From positions 412,090 to 476,089 of the forward strand of contig ATWE01000002.1 of assembly GCA_000421085.1 (NCBI GenBank): DNA of 64,000 bases, in the 5' to 3' direction. The notes beneath the pieces are model-generated. The model saw nothing but the letters and a program-made list of their open reading frames with translations, searched no databases and was not told the DNA's origin. The translations under genes and the position numbers were made by a program. Shown here piece by piece: positions 46,660 through 55,747 of this stretch. The stretch comes from Ensifer sp. USDA 6670. Lineage in GTDB: Bacteria > Pseudomonadota > Alphaproteobacteria > Rhizobiales > Rhizobiaceae. The stretch's first letter is position 1. Every line of letters starts with the position of its first letter.

Positions 46660-47049
46660 ATGCGTATCACCCAGGGATGCTTCTCGTTCCTGCCGGACCT
46701 GACCGACGAGCAGATCACGGCGCAGGTGGAATATTGCCTCGAAAAGGGTTGGGCTATCGGCGTCGAATATACCGACGACCCGCATCCCAGAAACACCTAT
46801 TGGGAAATGTGGGGCAATCCTATGTTCGACCTCAAGGACGCCAAAGGCGTGATGATGGAGGTGGAGGATTGCCGCAAGGCCCATCCGCAGGACTATATCC
46901 GCCTCAACGCCTTCGATTCCAGCCGCGGCCTGGAGACGGTGACGATGTCCTTCATCGTCAACCGTCCCGAAAACGAGCCGAGCCTCAGGATGACCCGGAC
47001 GGAGAGCAACGGCCGCAGCCAGCATTATATGTGGGAAACGCAGCGATAG
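46660..47049 (+). CDS. cbbS: RuBisCO small subunit
   Basis: 129 residues beginning [19 protein letters not shown], with the long C-terminal extension ([26 protein letters not shown]) that marks red-type small subunits and forms the central beta-barrel of the holoenzyme. [19 protein letters not shown] is the central family block. The start has an AAGGAGAGAC site. It is followed after 11 bases by cbbX. Confidence 0.97.
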   Translation: MRITQGCFSFLPDLTDEQITAQVEYCLEKGWAIGVEYTDDPHPRNTYWEMWGNPMFDLKDAKGVMMEVEDCRKAHPQDYIRLNAFDSSRGLETVTMSFIVNRPENEPSLRMTRTESNGRSQHYMWETQR

Positions 47050-47060
47050 GAGGAGCGACG

Positions 47061-47996
47061 ATGCTGATGCCGGATGCTCCATCGAACACCGAAAGCCTGC
47101 CGACCTCTGTCGACCTCGCTGAGGAATACCAAGCCTCCGGCGTCGCCGAAATCCTGGACGAACTGGACCGGGAACTCGTGGGCTTGAAACCCGTGAAGCA
47201 GCGTATCCGCGAGACGGCGGCGCTGCTTCTCGTCGAGCGGGCCCGCCGTGCAATGGGCCTCAGCCATGAGCCGCCTTCGCTGCATATGAGCTTCACCGGC
47301 AACCCCGGCACCGGCAAGACGACGGTGGCGCTGCGCATGGCCAACCTGCTGCACAGGCTCGGCTATATCCGCAAGGGCCATCTGGTCTCGGTGACGCGCG
47401 ACGATCTGGTGGGGCAATATATCGGCCACACCGCACCCAAGACCAAGGAGATCCTGAAGAAGGCAATGGGGGGCGTGCTCTTCATAGACGAGGCCTATTA
47501 CCTCTACCGACCCGACAACGAACGCGATTACGGCCAAGAGGCAATCGAGATCCTGCTGCAGGTGATGGAGAACAACCGCGACGACCTGGTCGTGATCCTT
47601 GCCGGCTACGCCGACCGAATGGACCGCTTTTTCGAGAGCAATCCCGGTTTCCGGTCGCGCATCGCACACCACATAGACTTCCCCGACTATGATAACGGGG
47701 AGCTTCTGTCGATCGCCGAGAGTATGCTCAGCCGTCAGGGGTATCGCTTCGACAGCAAGGCGTCTGCGGTGATGAGCGACTACATCGCGCGCCGCCGGCG
47801 CCAGCCGCATTTCGCCAATGCGCGCTCCATCCGGAACGCGCTCGACCGGGCCCGGCTGCGGCAGGCGAACCGCCTGTTCGAGGAAAGCGCCGGACCGGTC
47901 GATGCCGAACAACTGTCGACCATCACGGCTCGTGACATTGCCGCGAGCCGCGTCTTCGCCACGGTCGAACCCAGCCATATGGAGACATCGCCATGA
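47061..47996 (+). CDS. cbbX: CbbX, red-type RuBisCO activase (AAA+)
   Basis: 311 residues. Walker A is [14 protein letters not shown] (about 78-91) and Walker B is [11 protein letters not shown] (about 138-148). The pore loop is [11 protein letters not shown] near 119-129, and the sensor region [24 protein letters not shown] carries the arginine finger. CbbX threads the large-subunit C-terminus to release inhibitory sugar phosphates, and is activated by RuBP. The ATG follows GGAGGAGC. The stop overlaps the cbbE ATG by four bases. Confidence 0.96.
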   Translation: MLMPDAPSNTESLPTSVDLAEEYQASGVAEILDELDRELVGLKPVKQRIRETAALLLVERARRAMGLSHEPPSLHMSFTGNPGTGKTTVALRMANLLHRLGYIRKGHLVSVTRDDLVGQYIGHTAPKTKEILKKAMGGVLFIDEAYYLYRPDNERDYGQEAIEILLQVMENNRDDLVVILAGYADRMDRFFESNPGFRSRIAHHIDFPDYDNGELLSIAESMLSRQGYRFDSKASAVMSDYIARRRRQPHFANARSIRNALDRARLRQANRLFEESAGPVDAEQLSTITARDIAASRVFATVEPSHMETSP

Positions 47997-48679
47997 ACGA
48001 GACGACCATCATAGCGCCTTCGGTTCTGTCAGCCGATTTCTCACGGCTCGGCGAAGAGGTCGAGGCCGTGTGCCGGGCCGGTGCGGACTGGATCCATCTC
48101 GACGTGATGGACGGCCACTTCGTGCCCAATATCACCTTCGGCCCCCCGGTCATCAAGGCGCTGCGGGACCGCACGGACAGGGTGTTCGACTGCCATCTGA
48201 TGATCGAACCACCCACGCCGTATCTCGGCGCTTTCGCCTGTGCCGGCTGCGACATCATTACCGTGCACGCCGAAGCGACCACGCATCTCGATCGCTCGCT
48301 GCAGGCCATCCGCGACGTCGGCTGCAAGGCGGGCGTATCGCTCAATCCCTCGACGTCGGAGAGCGTCATCGAATATGTGCTGGACCGGCTGGATCTCATC
48401 CTCCTGATGACGGTCAATCCGGGCTTCGGCGGCCAGGATTTCATTCCGGCCGTGGTCGACAAGGTGCGGCGGGTGAAGTCGATGATCGGCGGCCGTCCGA
48501 TCCACATAGAGATCGACGGCGGCGTGACGCCGGAGACCGCGCCGCTCGTTGCCGCGGCGGGGGCCGATGTGCTGGTTGCCGGCTCGGCGGTATTCAAAGG
48601 CGGCAGCGAGGAGCACTACGCCCGGAACATCGCGGCTATCCGCGCCGCCTCCGACGGCGCCCTCAGGAAGGCGGCGTGA
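47993..48679 (+). CDS. cbbE: Ribulose-5-phosphate 3-epimerase
   Basis: 228 residues of TIM-barrel fold. [53 protein letters not shown] and [15 protein letters not shown] cover the metal- and substrate-binding residues. It interconverts ribulose 5-phosphate and xylulose 5-phosphate. The start is coupled to cbbX (ATGA). It is the last Calvin-cycle gene; the downstream redoxin gene begins three bases later. Confidence 0.96.
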   Translation: MNETTIIAPSVLSADFSRLGEEVEAVCRAGADWIHLDVMDGHFVPNITFGPPVIKALRDRTDRVFDCHLMIEPPTPYLGAFACAGCDIITVHAEATTHLDRSLQAIRDVGCKAGVSLNPSTSESVIEYVLDRLDLILLMTVNPGFGGQDFIPAVVDKVRRVKSMIGGRPIHIEIDGGVTPETAPLVAAAGADVLVAGSAVFKGGSEEHYARNIAAIRAASDGALRKAA

Positions 48680-48682
48680 GCC

Positions 48683-49249
48683 ATGGCGGCTACACCACCC
48701 CTTTGTGATTTCGGCTGGCCTGCCATCGATGCCACGCTTCCCGGCGTCGATGGCTTCACCCACTCCATATTCGGCCAGGCCGGCCCGAAAGGACTGGTCG
48801 TCGCCTTTATCTGCAATCACTGCCCCTATGTGAAAGCGGTCATCGCCCGGATCGTCCGGGACGCGATCGACCTCAGGGCTCATGGAATCGGCTTCGTGGC
48901 GATCAATTCAAACGACGCCGGCAATTACCCGCAGGACTCGTTCGAAAACATGAGGCGCTTCGCTTCGCAACATGCCCTGCCCTTTCCTTATCTCCACGAC
49001 GAGGACCAGTCCGTCGCCAAAGCCTACCGCGCCGTCTGCACACCCGACTTCTTCGGCTTCAACAAGGACATGAAGCTGCAGTATCGCGGGCGGCTGGACG
49101 CCTCGCGCAAGGAGATCGGTCCTGCCGATCTCAGACGCGATCTCTACGAGGCGATGGTCATGGTGGCGCTGTTCGGCAAGGGACCGGCCGAGCAGCAGCC
49201 TTCCATAGGCTGTACCATCAAATGGAAGGTTTCGGCTTTTCAGGTTTGA
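48683..49249 (+). CDS. Thioredoxin-like/AhpC-TSA redoxin family protein
   Basis: 188 residues. VVAFICNHCPYVKAVIARIV (about 35-54) is the active-site region of the redoxin subgroup, with Cys41 and Cys44 in a CxxC arrangement. INSNDAGNYPQDSFENMRRFASQHALPFPYLHDEDQSVAKAY and CTPDFFGFNKDMKLQYRGRLD follow the peroxiredoxin/TlpA-like fold. No signal peptide is seen, so it is cytoplasmic. The gene starts three bases after cbbE and so is probably the last gene of the cbb operon; a thiol-redox or peroxide role linked to the Calvin cycle is plausible but unproved. Confidence 0.85.
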   Translation: MAATPPLCDFGWPAIDATLPGVDGFTHSIFGQAGPKGLVVAFICNHCPYVKAVIARIVRDAIDLRAHGIGFVAINSNDAGNYPQDSFENMRRFASQHALPFPYLHDEDQSVAKAYRAVCTPDFFGFNKDMKLQYRGRLDASRKEIGPADLRRDLYEAMVMVALFGKGPAEQQPSIGCTIKWKVSAFQV

Positions 49250-49373
49250 TGGACGTTCACGACCGATGCAGGACAGCCGAGGCGGCTTCTTGATACTTCC
49301 GGCCCTCGTCTTCACTGACCGCACGGGTCTATGAACCCTGTCGAGGGACTGCATCGGTCCCTCCTTCCACCTC
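49250..49373. other. Intergenic stretch after the cbb operon
   Basis: There is no gene between 49250 and 49679. A small hairpin, GAGGGAC-TGCATCG-GTCCCTC (49343-49363), followed by a pyrimidine-rich run, may terminate the cbb operon. The rest, apart from the repeat at 49374-49480, shows nothing recognisable. Confidence 0.4.
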
Positions 49374-49480
49374 TTCCCTGTGCTTGTCACAGGGATCCAG
49401 CGGCGCCGCGTCTGCGGCGCGGGAAAGTCTTTTCAGCCCAACGGCTTGGGCTGGCTGGATTCCTGTGACAAGCACAGGAA
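49374..49480. repeat. Rhizobial palindromic intergenic element (RIME-like)
   Basis: The left arm (49374-49401) and right arm (49454-49480) are inverted copies, differing at about two positions, of a sequence containing CCTGTGACAAGCACAGG. Each arm is itself a hairpin (CCTGTG/CACAGG around a five-base loop). The 52-base centre is GC-rich with an inner repeat. This matches the layout of Rhizobium-specific intergenic mosaic elements. Confidence 0.75.
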
Positions 49481-49679
49481 TGAGGATCGACTGCTACGTC
49501 GGCAGACGTGCCATAGGCTAAGGCCTGTTGCGAAAGGCGCGCGATTTTCCGTCCTCAGATGCGAACGCAGAAGCGCCTCAGCCCCCGCCCGTCGAAATGC
49601 CTCTCCAATAGAGGCGACGGGCGGGGTCCGAGGGAGGAGACGGTCGGCTGGTGGAGCGGAGTCCCCAATGTTCAACGGC

Positions 49680-50249
49680 TCAGGCCGGCAGGGCGCCGGT
49701 CTGTTTGGCGATATGCGTGGCGATCGCGTCCATCAGCGGCGGAGACAGACAATCATAGGGCTGCAGGCCGAGTTCGGTCAGCCTTGCGCGTATCTCCGGC
49801 ATGCTCTCCGGGTTCACACCACTCTCGATGATCGAAGAAACGAAGGCTGCGAATTCCGGCGGCGACCAGCCCGTTTCGTCACTGAGTTCCGTATGGACGA
49901 AGTCGAGGCCATAGAAGGGATGCTTGGTGTTTTCGATCCGGCCATACATATGCGTGCCGCAATCGCGGCAGGCGTAACGCTGGATCGTCGCGCTCGGATC
50001 GACGACCTGCAGTTTTTCCGCACCTGAGGTGACGTTCACGTTGTCGCGGCCGACGACGGCGATCTGCGCGAAGATCGCACCCTCGGGTTTCCAGCATTTG
50101 GTGCAGCCGCAGGCATGGTTGTGCGCCGTCTGCGAGCCGATCCGCACGGTCACCGGATTTGTGGCGCATTTGCATTTCAGCGTACCGCCGGCAAAGCCCG
50201 GACTGGCAGGCGGAAAGCCGTTGTCGATGGACGGATGTAGCTTGAGCAT
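49680..50249 (-). CDS. gfa: Glutathione-dependent formaldehyde-activating enzyme
   Basis: 189 residues with zinc-binding cysteines in [13 protein letters not shown] and [12 protein letters not shown] (about 28-60) and in [22 protein letters not shown] (about 100-120), as in Gfa from Paracoccus. Gfa was proposed to speed the condensation of formaldehyde with glutathione to S-hydroxymethylglutathione, the substrate of AdhC; a carrier role is also discussed. An AGGAGGAACC site precedes the ATG. Its position between the cbb operon and the xox cluster fits formaldehyde handling. Confidence 0.93.
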   Translation of the reverse strand: MLKLHPSIDNGFPPASPGFAGGTLKCKCATNPVTVRIGSQTAHNHACGCTKCWKPEGAIFAQIAVVGRDNVNVTSGAEKLQVVDPSATIQRYACRDCGTHMYGRIENTKHPFYGLDFVHTELSDETGWSPPEFAAFVSSIIESGVNPESMPEIRARLTELGLQPYDCLSPPLMDAIATHIAKQTGALPA

Positions 50250-50368
50250 TGGTTCCTCCTCGGCTTTGAACGTCCTTCGTTCACAAGCAGGATCAGTGCA
50301 AATGCGGCTCGCGGCAATATAGCGGAAAGTGTCGGTTTTCGGCGCCGAACACCCGAACAGGGCAGGTC

Positions 50369-51160
50369 TCAGCCTTTCGACCGGAGCATGGCGCGGGCCG
50401 GATTATAACCCCAGAGGGCAGCCAGCATGAACAGGACGAAGCACGCACCGACCCAGGCGAGCGCCGTCAAGTTGAGTTCGCCGTAAAGCGCGAAACGTAT
50501 CAGTTCGACCGCGTAGGTGAACGGATTGAGAGCGCAGATGTCGCGCAGCAGCGGCGAACTCTCGGCCATCTTCCACAGCGGATAAAGTGCCGAGGAAAGG
50601 AAGAACATCGGAAAGATCACGAAGTTCATGACGCCGGCGAAGTTCTCGAGTTGCCGGACGGTCGAGGATATCAGCAGGCCGAAGGCCCCGAGCATCAATC
50701 CGCTGATGACCAGGGCGGGCAGCACCGCGACATAGCCGACCGGCGGCACGGTGATGCCCGTCAGCGCAGCGATGGCCAGGAACACCGCCACCTGCAGGAT
50801 GGAGACGATCACTCCGGCAAGAAGCTTCGAGAACAGCAGCCACCAGCGCGGCAGGGGCGAGGTCAGCAGCAGGCGCATGGATCCCATCTCCTGGTCATAG
50901 ACCAGCGCCAGCGACGATTGCATGCCGTTGAAGAGCTGGATCATGCCGCAGAGCCCCGGAAGGATATAGACTTCATAGGTGATATAGGTCTGGTAGGGCG
51001 GGATGATCGACACGCCGAGCGCCGCGCGGAAGCCGGCGGCAAAGACGATCAGCCAGACGAGCGGGCGGACGAGTGCCGCCAGAAACCGCCCGCGCTGGCG
51101 GACGAAGCGCAAATTTTCGCGGGTGACGATTGCGGAAAGCGCGACCAGCCATGCCTTCAT
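50369..51160 (-). CDS. ABC-2 type transporter permease (PQQ-alcohol-oxidation associated)
   Basis: 263 residues with six predicted membrane helices and the ABC-2 signature around [38 protein letters not shown] (about 79-116). It resembles the permease that occurs with PQQ-dependent alcohol dehydrogenases (PedC/TIGR03861-type; recalled, not searched). Its start overlaps the stop of the ATPase gene. ABC-2 permeases usually export; the substrate here is unknown. The gap 50250-50368 shows nothing. Confidence 0.87.
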   Translation of the reverse strand: MKAWLVALSAIVTRENLRFVRQRGRFLAALVRPLVWLIVFAAGFRAALGVSIIPPYQTYITYEVYILPGLCGMIQLFNGMQSSLALVYDQEMGSMRLLLTSPLPRWWLLFSKLLAGVIVSILQVAVFLAIAALTGITVPPVGYVAVLPALVISGLMLGAFGLLISSTVRQLENFAGVMNFVIFPMFFLSSALYPLWKMAESSPLLRDICALNPFTYAVELIRFALYGELNLTALAWVGACFVLFMLAALWGYNPARAMLRSKG

Positions 51161-51885
51161 GCCGGAACCTCCCGGCCCTCGGCCGTCATCGACAGGAACG
51201 CCTTGGCAAGCCCCTGCCCGCCCGCTAGCTCCGCAGCGGAGCCGTCGCTCAGCACCCTGCCGCGATGCAGAACGACGACCTGGTCCTCCGGTCGGATCTC
51301 ATCGACCAGATGCGTCGCCCAGAGGACCGCAAGCCCGCTCTCGGCAAGCAGATGCACATGGTCGGTGATCGCCTGCCGGGAGGCAGCGTCCAGTCCGACC
51401 GTCGGCTCGTCGAGCAGCAATATCTGCGGCTTATGGATCAAGGCCCGCGCGATTTCCATGCGCCGCCGGTGGCCGCCGTTAAGCGCACGCACCTGCTCGT
51501 CGGCCCGCTCGGCCATGCCGAGCTGCGTCAGCGCCGCTTCGATCGCCACAGCGGCCTGCCGCCCCGACAAGCCATGAAGCCCGGCGAAATAGCGCAGGTT
51601 GCGGCGCACCGACATGTCGAGATCGAGGGTCGGCTGCTGGAACACCACCCCGATGCGCGCGAGTGCCGCACGCGGCTCGCGGGCAATGTCGAAGCCGGCC
51701 ACGCCGATCGTGCCGGCCCCTGTCGCGAGCAGCCGCGTCAGAAGAGCGAACAGCGTCGATTTGCCGGCGCCGTTCGGCCCGAGCAGCGCGCAGAACCGGC
51801 CGGTCCTGACGGAGAAGCTGACATCGTCCAGCGCCCGGGACTTTCCGTAGCTGTAGCTGACATGGCTGATCTCGAGTCCGATCAT
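51157..51885 (-). CDS. ABC transporter ATP-binding protein partner of the ABC-2 permease
   Basis: 242 residues. Walker A is LLGPNGAGKSTLFALL (about 34-49). The signature is LNGGHRRRMEIARAL, a variant of LSGGQ. Walker B is ILLLDEPTVGLD, and the H-loop is LWATHLVDEI. It is of the DrrA/CcmA-like export class, again as found with PQQ-alcohol systems (TIGR03864-type). The ATG at 51885 lies at the end of the next upstream gene, overlapping its stop (ATGA). It energises the permease encoded immediately downstream. Confidence 0.88.
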   Translation of the reverse strand: MIGLEISHVSYSYGKSRALDDVSFSVRTGRFCALLGPNGAGKSTLFALLTRLLATGAGTIGVAGFDIAREPRAALARIGVVFQQPTLDLDMSVRRNLRYFAGLHGLSGRQAAVAIEAALTQLGMAERADEQVRALNGGHRRRMEIARALIHKPQILLLDEPTVGLDAASRQAITDHVHLLAESGLAVLWATHLVDEIRPEDQVVVLHRGRVLSDGSAAELAGGQGLAKAFLSMTAEGREVPA

Positions 51886-52502
51886 GATGCCCTTCCCGGC
51901 GCTGCAAACTCTTCTATAATCGTCGCCGGTTTCCCGGCAAGACGGAGGCAGCGCCGGGCGAGCCGCCGCGCGTCGGCCTCCGAATGGGTCACGAGAATGA
52001 CGGCAGGGGCGGTTTCCGCGATCAGCGCCTCGGTCAGGGCCAGCATGTCCTCGGCCATCGCGGGATCGAGCGACACATACGGCTCGTCCAGGACGAGAAG
52101 CTCCGGCCGACCGGCAAAGGCCCGCGCCAGCGCCAGCCGCCGCTGCTGGCCGAGCGACAGCTGGCCGGGAAAGAGCCCGGCCCTGTCGGCGATGCCGGTC
52201 CGCTCCAGCGCTGAGAGTGCAGCCTGTATCCCGAGTTGCGGATGCACCAATGTCAGGTTCTCGATGACGCTTCTCCACGGCAGAAGAACAGGCTCCTGAA
52301 AAACCATGGCAATGTTTTCCGGCCGGGTGATCTCACCGTCGAAAGCGGTGTCGATGCCGGCGACGAGCCGAAGCAGCGTCGACTTGCCGATACCCGACGG
52401 ACCGAGGATGGCGACGGTCTCGCCGACCTCCATCTCGAAGCGGATGTCGCGCAGGACCTCCTCTTCGCCGAATGCCTTGCGTCTGACATCGACCTTGATC
52501 AC
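51882..52502 (-). CDS. NitT/TauT-like ABC transporter ATP-binding protein
   Basis: 206 residues from a GTG. Walker A is ILGPSGIGKSTLLRLVAG (about 30-47). The signature is LSLGQQRRLALARAF, Walker B is LLVLDEPYVSLDPAM, and the H-loop is ILVTHSEADA. It is rather short for the family (usually about 240). The GTG is chosen because GGAGGAC precedes it and it overlaps the permease stop (GTGA). It forms an importer with the next two upstream genes. Confidence 0.87.
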   Translation of the reverse strand: MIKVDVRRKAFGEEEVLRDIRFEMEVGETVAILGPSGIGKSTLLRLVAGIDTAFDGEITRPENIAMVFQEPVLLPWRSVIENLTLVHPQLGIQAALSALERTGIADRAGLFPGQLSLGQQRRLALARAFAGRPELLVLDEPYVSLDPAMAEDMLALTEALIAETAPAVILVTHSEADARRLARRCLRLAGKPATIIEEFAAPGRAS

Positions 52503-53260
52503 GCCGTCCTCCAGCGCCGCACCCGGCGTTCGGCCGGCTGCAGGAAGAAAGCCTCCACCAGCAGCATCACGCCGATGAAGGAAAGCGCATAGACAAGCAC
52601 CATCGCGACGTTGAAAAGCTGAAAATAGAAATGGATCTGAAACCCGATCCCGCTGGAGCGGCCGAGAAACTCGACCACCAGCACGATCTTCCATATAACC
52701 GCGATGCCCGATCGGGCGGCAGCGGCAATGAAAGGCGCAAGCTGCGGCATGATCACGTGTCGCAGCCGCGCCAGCGGACGCATGCGGTAAACCGCCGCCA
52801 TGGAGTCGAGGTCCGGATCGAGCGCCCTCGCGCCCTCGCGCAGAAGCGTTGCGACATTCGGGATCTTGTTGAGCACCACAGCGGTGATGGCGGCCGTCTC
52901 ATTGAGGCCGATCCAGATGTAGCACAAAACGATGAGCACGAGTGCCGGCAGATTCAGAAACACGACGAGCCAAGGGTCGAGCCATCGATCGACCGCGGCA
53001 ACGCGTCCCATCAGAAAGCCGATCGCCACGCCGATCACCATGGCCGGCACGAATGCGCAGACCACGCGCCAGAGCGTCATCCCGAGGTGATAGGGCAAGG
53101 CGCCGGAACCGACCGCTTGCACGAAGGGTGCCCAGAGAGCCCAGGGCTGGGGCAGGACCGACGCGTCATCCGTGAGGCCGGCGGCCGCTATCCACAAGAG
53201 CAACAGCAGCCCCAGCGACAATGCGCGCACCAAGGCAGGATGTTGCAGCGTTTTATTCAA
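52499..53260 (-). CDS. NitT/TauT-like ABC transporter permease
   Basis: About 253 residues with six membrane helices. The EAA-type loop is near SMAAVYRMRPLARLRHVIMPQLAPF. It is of the SsuC/TauC type. No ATG start fits: a TTG at 53260 overlapping the stop of the binding-protein gene, or a GTG at 53278, are the candidates, neither with a good ribosome-binding site, so translation probably depends on coupling. The start is uncertain by several codons. Confidence 0.82.
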   Translation of the reverse strand: MNKTLQHPALVRALSLGLLLLLWIAAAGLTDDASVLPQPWALWAPFVQAVGSGALPYHLGMTLWRVVCAFVPAMVIGVAIGFLMGRVAAVDRWLDPWLVVFLNLPALVLIVLCYIWIGLNETAAITAVVLNKIPNVATLLREGARALDPDLDSMAAVYRMRPLARLRHVIMPQLAPFIAAAARSGIAVIWKIVLVVEFLGRSSGIGFQIHFYFQLFNVAMVLVYALSFIGVMLLVEAFFLQPAERRVRRWRTA

Positions 53261-54224
53261 GGTGCAGGAACAATCCACTAGGCAGGCTTGTCGCCTTGCC
53301 GACGAGCTCTTCTCCGCCAAGTTCCGCCATCAGCCGCAGAAACCCGTCGGCAGCCGCCTCGTCGATCGGCTTGCCGCTCGGAATGCCGGCGCGATAGCCG
53401 TCGCGCAGAGCAATGAATTCAGCGTCGTCTGCCGCATTCATCTTGTCCCGCAATTCCTCCCACACCTCGTCGTTCTCGCGCAGCAAATCCTTGGCCGCGC
53501 GCGAGGCCTTGTAAAGCCCCTTCACGATTTCCGGATGGGTCGCGGCATATTCGCCCTTCAACACGTAGCCGAGGAGCGGCGTATCGGGATCGAGCTTGAG
53601 CGCCGCCGCCGCATCCGAGACGGAGACCAGTTCATGCATGCCCTTGACCCTCATCTTCGCGAGGAAATGCCAGAAATTGATGGTACCCGCCGTCTCGCCG
53701 GAAAGAGCCGACTTGAAGATCAACGGCGGAGCGCCGAACACCTGCTCGGTTTCGGCTGCGAGATCCATGCCATGATGCTGCTTGGCATAGGCGCGCAGGA
53801 TAAGCCAGCTCTTGTCGAGCGGACCTCCGGCAATGCCGATCTTCTTGCCCGCAAGGTCCGGCAGCGCCTTGATGCCGCTGTCGTCCTTGACCATCAAGCC
53901 GCCGACTGCGCGGGAATAGGGGATGAAAACATAGTCCTTGCCGGAGGCACGCTGGTTGGCCACCCAGATCCAGTCGGCCACCATGGTGTCGGCCTCGCCG
54001 CCTTCGAAGGCGACGCGCGTCGCGCCGTTGTCCGCATAGTCCTGGACCGCCAGCTCGAAACCGTTCTTGCGGTCGAATTCGTGGGTCTTGATGGTGGATA
54101 TTTCCCAGTTGACGGTGCCCGATGCAAGCATGGCCGCCCGCAATTGCGGCAACTCCTCGGCTGCGGCCGCAGCCGGTCCGAATGCGAACAGGCAAGCGGC
54201 CACGATCAGTCTCGAAATCTTCAT
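53253..54224 (-). CDS. NitT/TauT-like periplasmic substrate-binding protein
   Basis: 323 residues. A signal peptide (about 1-22, MKISRLIVAACLFAFGPAAA) leads to a two-lobed domain: RAAMLASGTVNWEISTIKTHEFD near 29-51, VAFEGGEADTMVADWIWVANQRA near 71-93, and DLAGKKIGIAGGPLDKSWLILRAYA near 123-147. A GGAGGAAGAA site precedes the ATG. It is the first gene of the SBP-permease-ATPase importer placed inside the methanol-oxidation cluster, so its ligand may be a methanol-oxidation cofactor, metal chelate or alcohol-related compound; this is inference. Confidence 0.88.
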   Translation of the reverse strand: MKISRLIVAACLFAFGPAAAAAEELPQLRAAMLASGTVNWEISTIKTHEFDRKNGFELAVQDYADNGATRVAFEGGEADTMVADWIWVANQRASGKDYVFIPYSRAVGGLMVKDDSGIKALPDLAGKKIGIAGGPLDKSWLILRAYAKQHHGMDLAAETEQVFGAPPLIFKSALSGETAGTINFWHFLAKMRVKGMHELVSVSDAAAALKLDPDTPLLGYVLKGEYAATHPEIVKGLYKASRAAKDLLRENDEVWEELRDKMNAADDAEFIALRDGYRAGIPSGKPIDEAAADGFLRLMAELGGEELVGKATSLPSGLFLHLE

Positions 54225-54288
54225 TTCTTCCTCCCCGGAACTGCCGCCTTCGAGCTCGCTTGTCCCGCGGACTTCTCGGGCGACCGTT

Positions 54289-54732
54289 TCACTGTATGGA
54301 AATCGATACCTTCTGGCTGTCGCTGGAGGTTTCCGGAATTTTCACTTCGTAGCTGCCCGGCTTTATCGCGATGAAGGACAGGGTTGCCGTCCCGGCCTCG
54401 TCGAATTCCAGACTATCGATCGCCATCGGGCGAACTTCGATGCCGTTGACGACGATCTCGTTCATCCAGATCGCACGGAAGAACGGCGCACCGGTGATCG
54501 CCAGTTCCGCCGATCCGTCCGCCGTGATCTGCATTTCGTAGTATGCGCCGGACTGAAGCGTAATGGCACCCTTGCCGAGCGGCTTTCCGGAAGCGAGGGT
54601 GATCTCGATCGGCTCTCCCCGATTGCATTTGGCAAGCAGCCCGGCAAAGCCGAGGTCGCTGCATAGCGGCGCGGCAACCGCCGGACTCGCCAGAAAGAGC
54701 GCGGCGAGCGCCGCAAGAACCGATTTATGCAC
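54289..54732 (-). CDS. Secreted hypothetical protein of the PQQ-alcohol cluster
   Basis: 147 residues from a GTG with a strong GGGGAGGAT site. A signal peptide (about 1-20, ending SPAVAAPL) precedes a small beta-rich domain (GEPIEITLASGKPLGKGAI; YYEMQITADGSAELAITGAPFFRAIW; LSFIAIKPGSYEVKIPE), reminiscent of copper-binding or cupredoxin-like beta-sandwiches. No clear metal ligands are visible apart from two cysteines (PLCSDLGFAGLLAKCNRG) near the N-terminus. The family is not recognised with certainty. It lies between the beta-propeller and binding-protein genes on the same strand. Confidence 0.75.
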   Translation of the reverse strand: MHKSVLAALAALFLASPAVAAPLCSDLGFAGLLAKCNRGEPIEITLASGKPLGKGAITLQSGAYYEMQITADGSAELAITGAPFFRAIWMNEIVVNGIEVRPMAIDSLEFDEAGTATLSFIAIKPGSYEVKIPETSSDSQKVSISIQ

Positions 54733-54771
54733 GATGTATCCTCCCCGTTGGTATTTGCCCATTGCTCCGCC

Positions 54772-55746
54772 TCAATCGGGCGCGACCACGACGCCCCATG
54801 GCTGCTCGCCCACCTGAACCGAACGGATCACCTTTTCCGCCTTCACGTCGATGATGCTGACATCATTGGAATTGCCATTGGTGGTGATCAGGAATTCCTC
54901 GCCCGGCGTGAATGCCATCTGCCAGACCCGCTGCCCGACGAGCAGATAGTCGAGCACTTCGTCCGTCGCTCCATCGATCACTGCGACCCGGTTTGCGGGT
55001 CCAAGCGCCACGAAGATGCGCGAGCCGTCCTTGGTGGCCTTGACGCCGACCGGCTGCAGCCATTCCGGCAGAACGCCCGGGACTTCGAAGGTGATCTTCT
55101 TGGTGATTTTCGGCTCGACCGCCGAGACGTCGATCACCGAAACCGTGCCGCCGATCTCGGCGCTGACGTAGAGCTTCTTGCCGTCTGCCGTGAATTCCGC
55201 GTAGCGCGGCCGCTGGTCCACCAGCACGTTGTGCACGATCTTGTAGGTCGAGGCGTCGATGAAATGCGCCATATTGGTGGTTTCGGACGTATTGATGATC
55301 GTCTTGGCATCCGGGCTGACCGCGACGCCTTCCGGCTCGACGCCGACGGGAACCTCGGCCAGTACCTGATGCGTCTTGACATCCACGACGGTCACGAGAT
55401 TGTCGTCCTCATTGGCGATGTAGAGCGGATTTCCCGACGGATCGAGGGCGAAAAGCTCCGGATCCGGGCCCGACGGCAGCGTGTGCAGTTCCTTATAAGT
55501 CTCGGGATCGAAGACCCGGACGGTGTCGTCATCCGAGGCGCAGACGTAGAGTTCCTTGCCGTCCGGACTGATGGTAATGCCGCGCGGCCTATTTCCGGCC
55601 GGAAACGTGGCGATCACTTCCCAGCTTTCACTGTCGAGCACGGTTACGTTATTGCCGCGCTCGTTGCTCACGAAGACCTTGTTGGCCTCGGCCGAACCGG
55701 CAGACAGCAGAACGGCGGACACAATCGCCAGTGCGGGTCTGAGCAT
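54772..55746 (-). CDS. YVTN beta-propeller protein (PQQ-dependent catabolism associated)
   Basis: 324 residues. A signal peptide (about 1-22) is followed by about seven YVTN/NHL-type repeats, for example KVFVSNERGNNVTVLDSESWEVIATFPAGNRPRGITISPDGKELYVC, of which the core VSNERGNNVTVLD recurs as ASDDDTVRVFD and IANEDDNLVTVVD. It matches the quinoprotein-associated family TIGR03866 by layout. It is periplasmic and could scaffold the dehydrogenase or bind the SBP. A TTTGGAGGAT site precedes the ATG at 55746. Confidence 0.88.
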   Translation of the reverse strand: MLRPALAIVSAVLLSAGSAEANKVFVSNERGNNVTVLDSESWEVIATFPAGNRPRGITISPDGKELYVCASDDDTVRVFDPETYKELHTLPSGPDPELFALDPSGNPLYIANEDDNLVTVVDVKTHQVLAEVPVGVEPEGVAVSPDAKTIINTSETTNMAHFIDASTYKIVHNVLVDQRPRYAEFTADGKKLYVSAEIGGTVSVIDVSAVEPKITKKITFEVPGVLPEWLQPVGVKATKDGSRIFVALGPANRVAVIDGATDEVLDYLLVGQRVWQMAFTPGEEFLITTNGNSNDVSIIDVKAEKVIRSVQVGEQPWGVVVAPD

Positions 55747-55747
55747 C

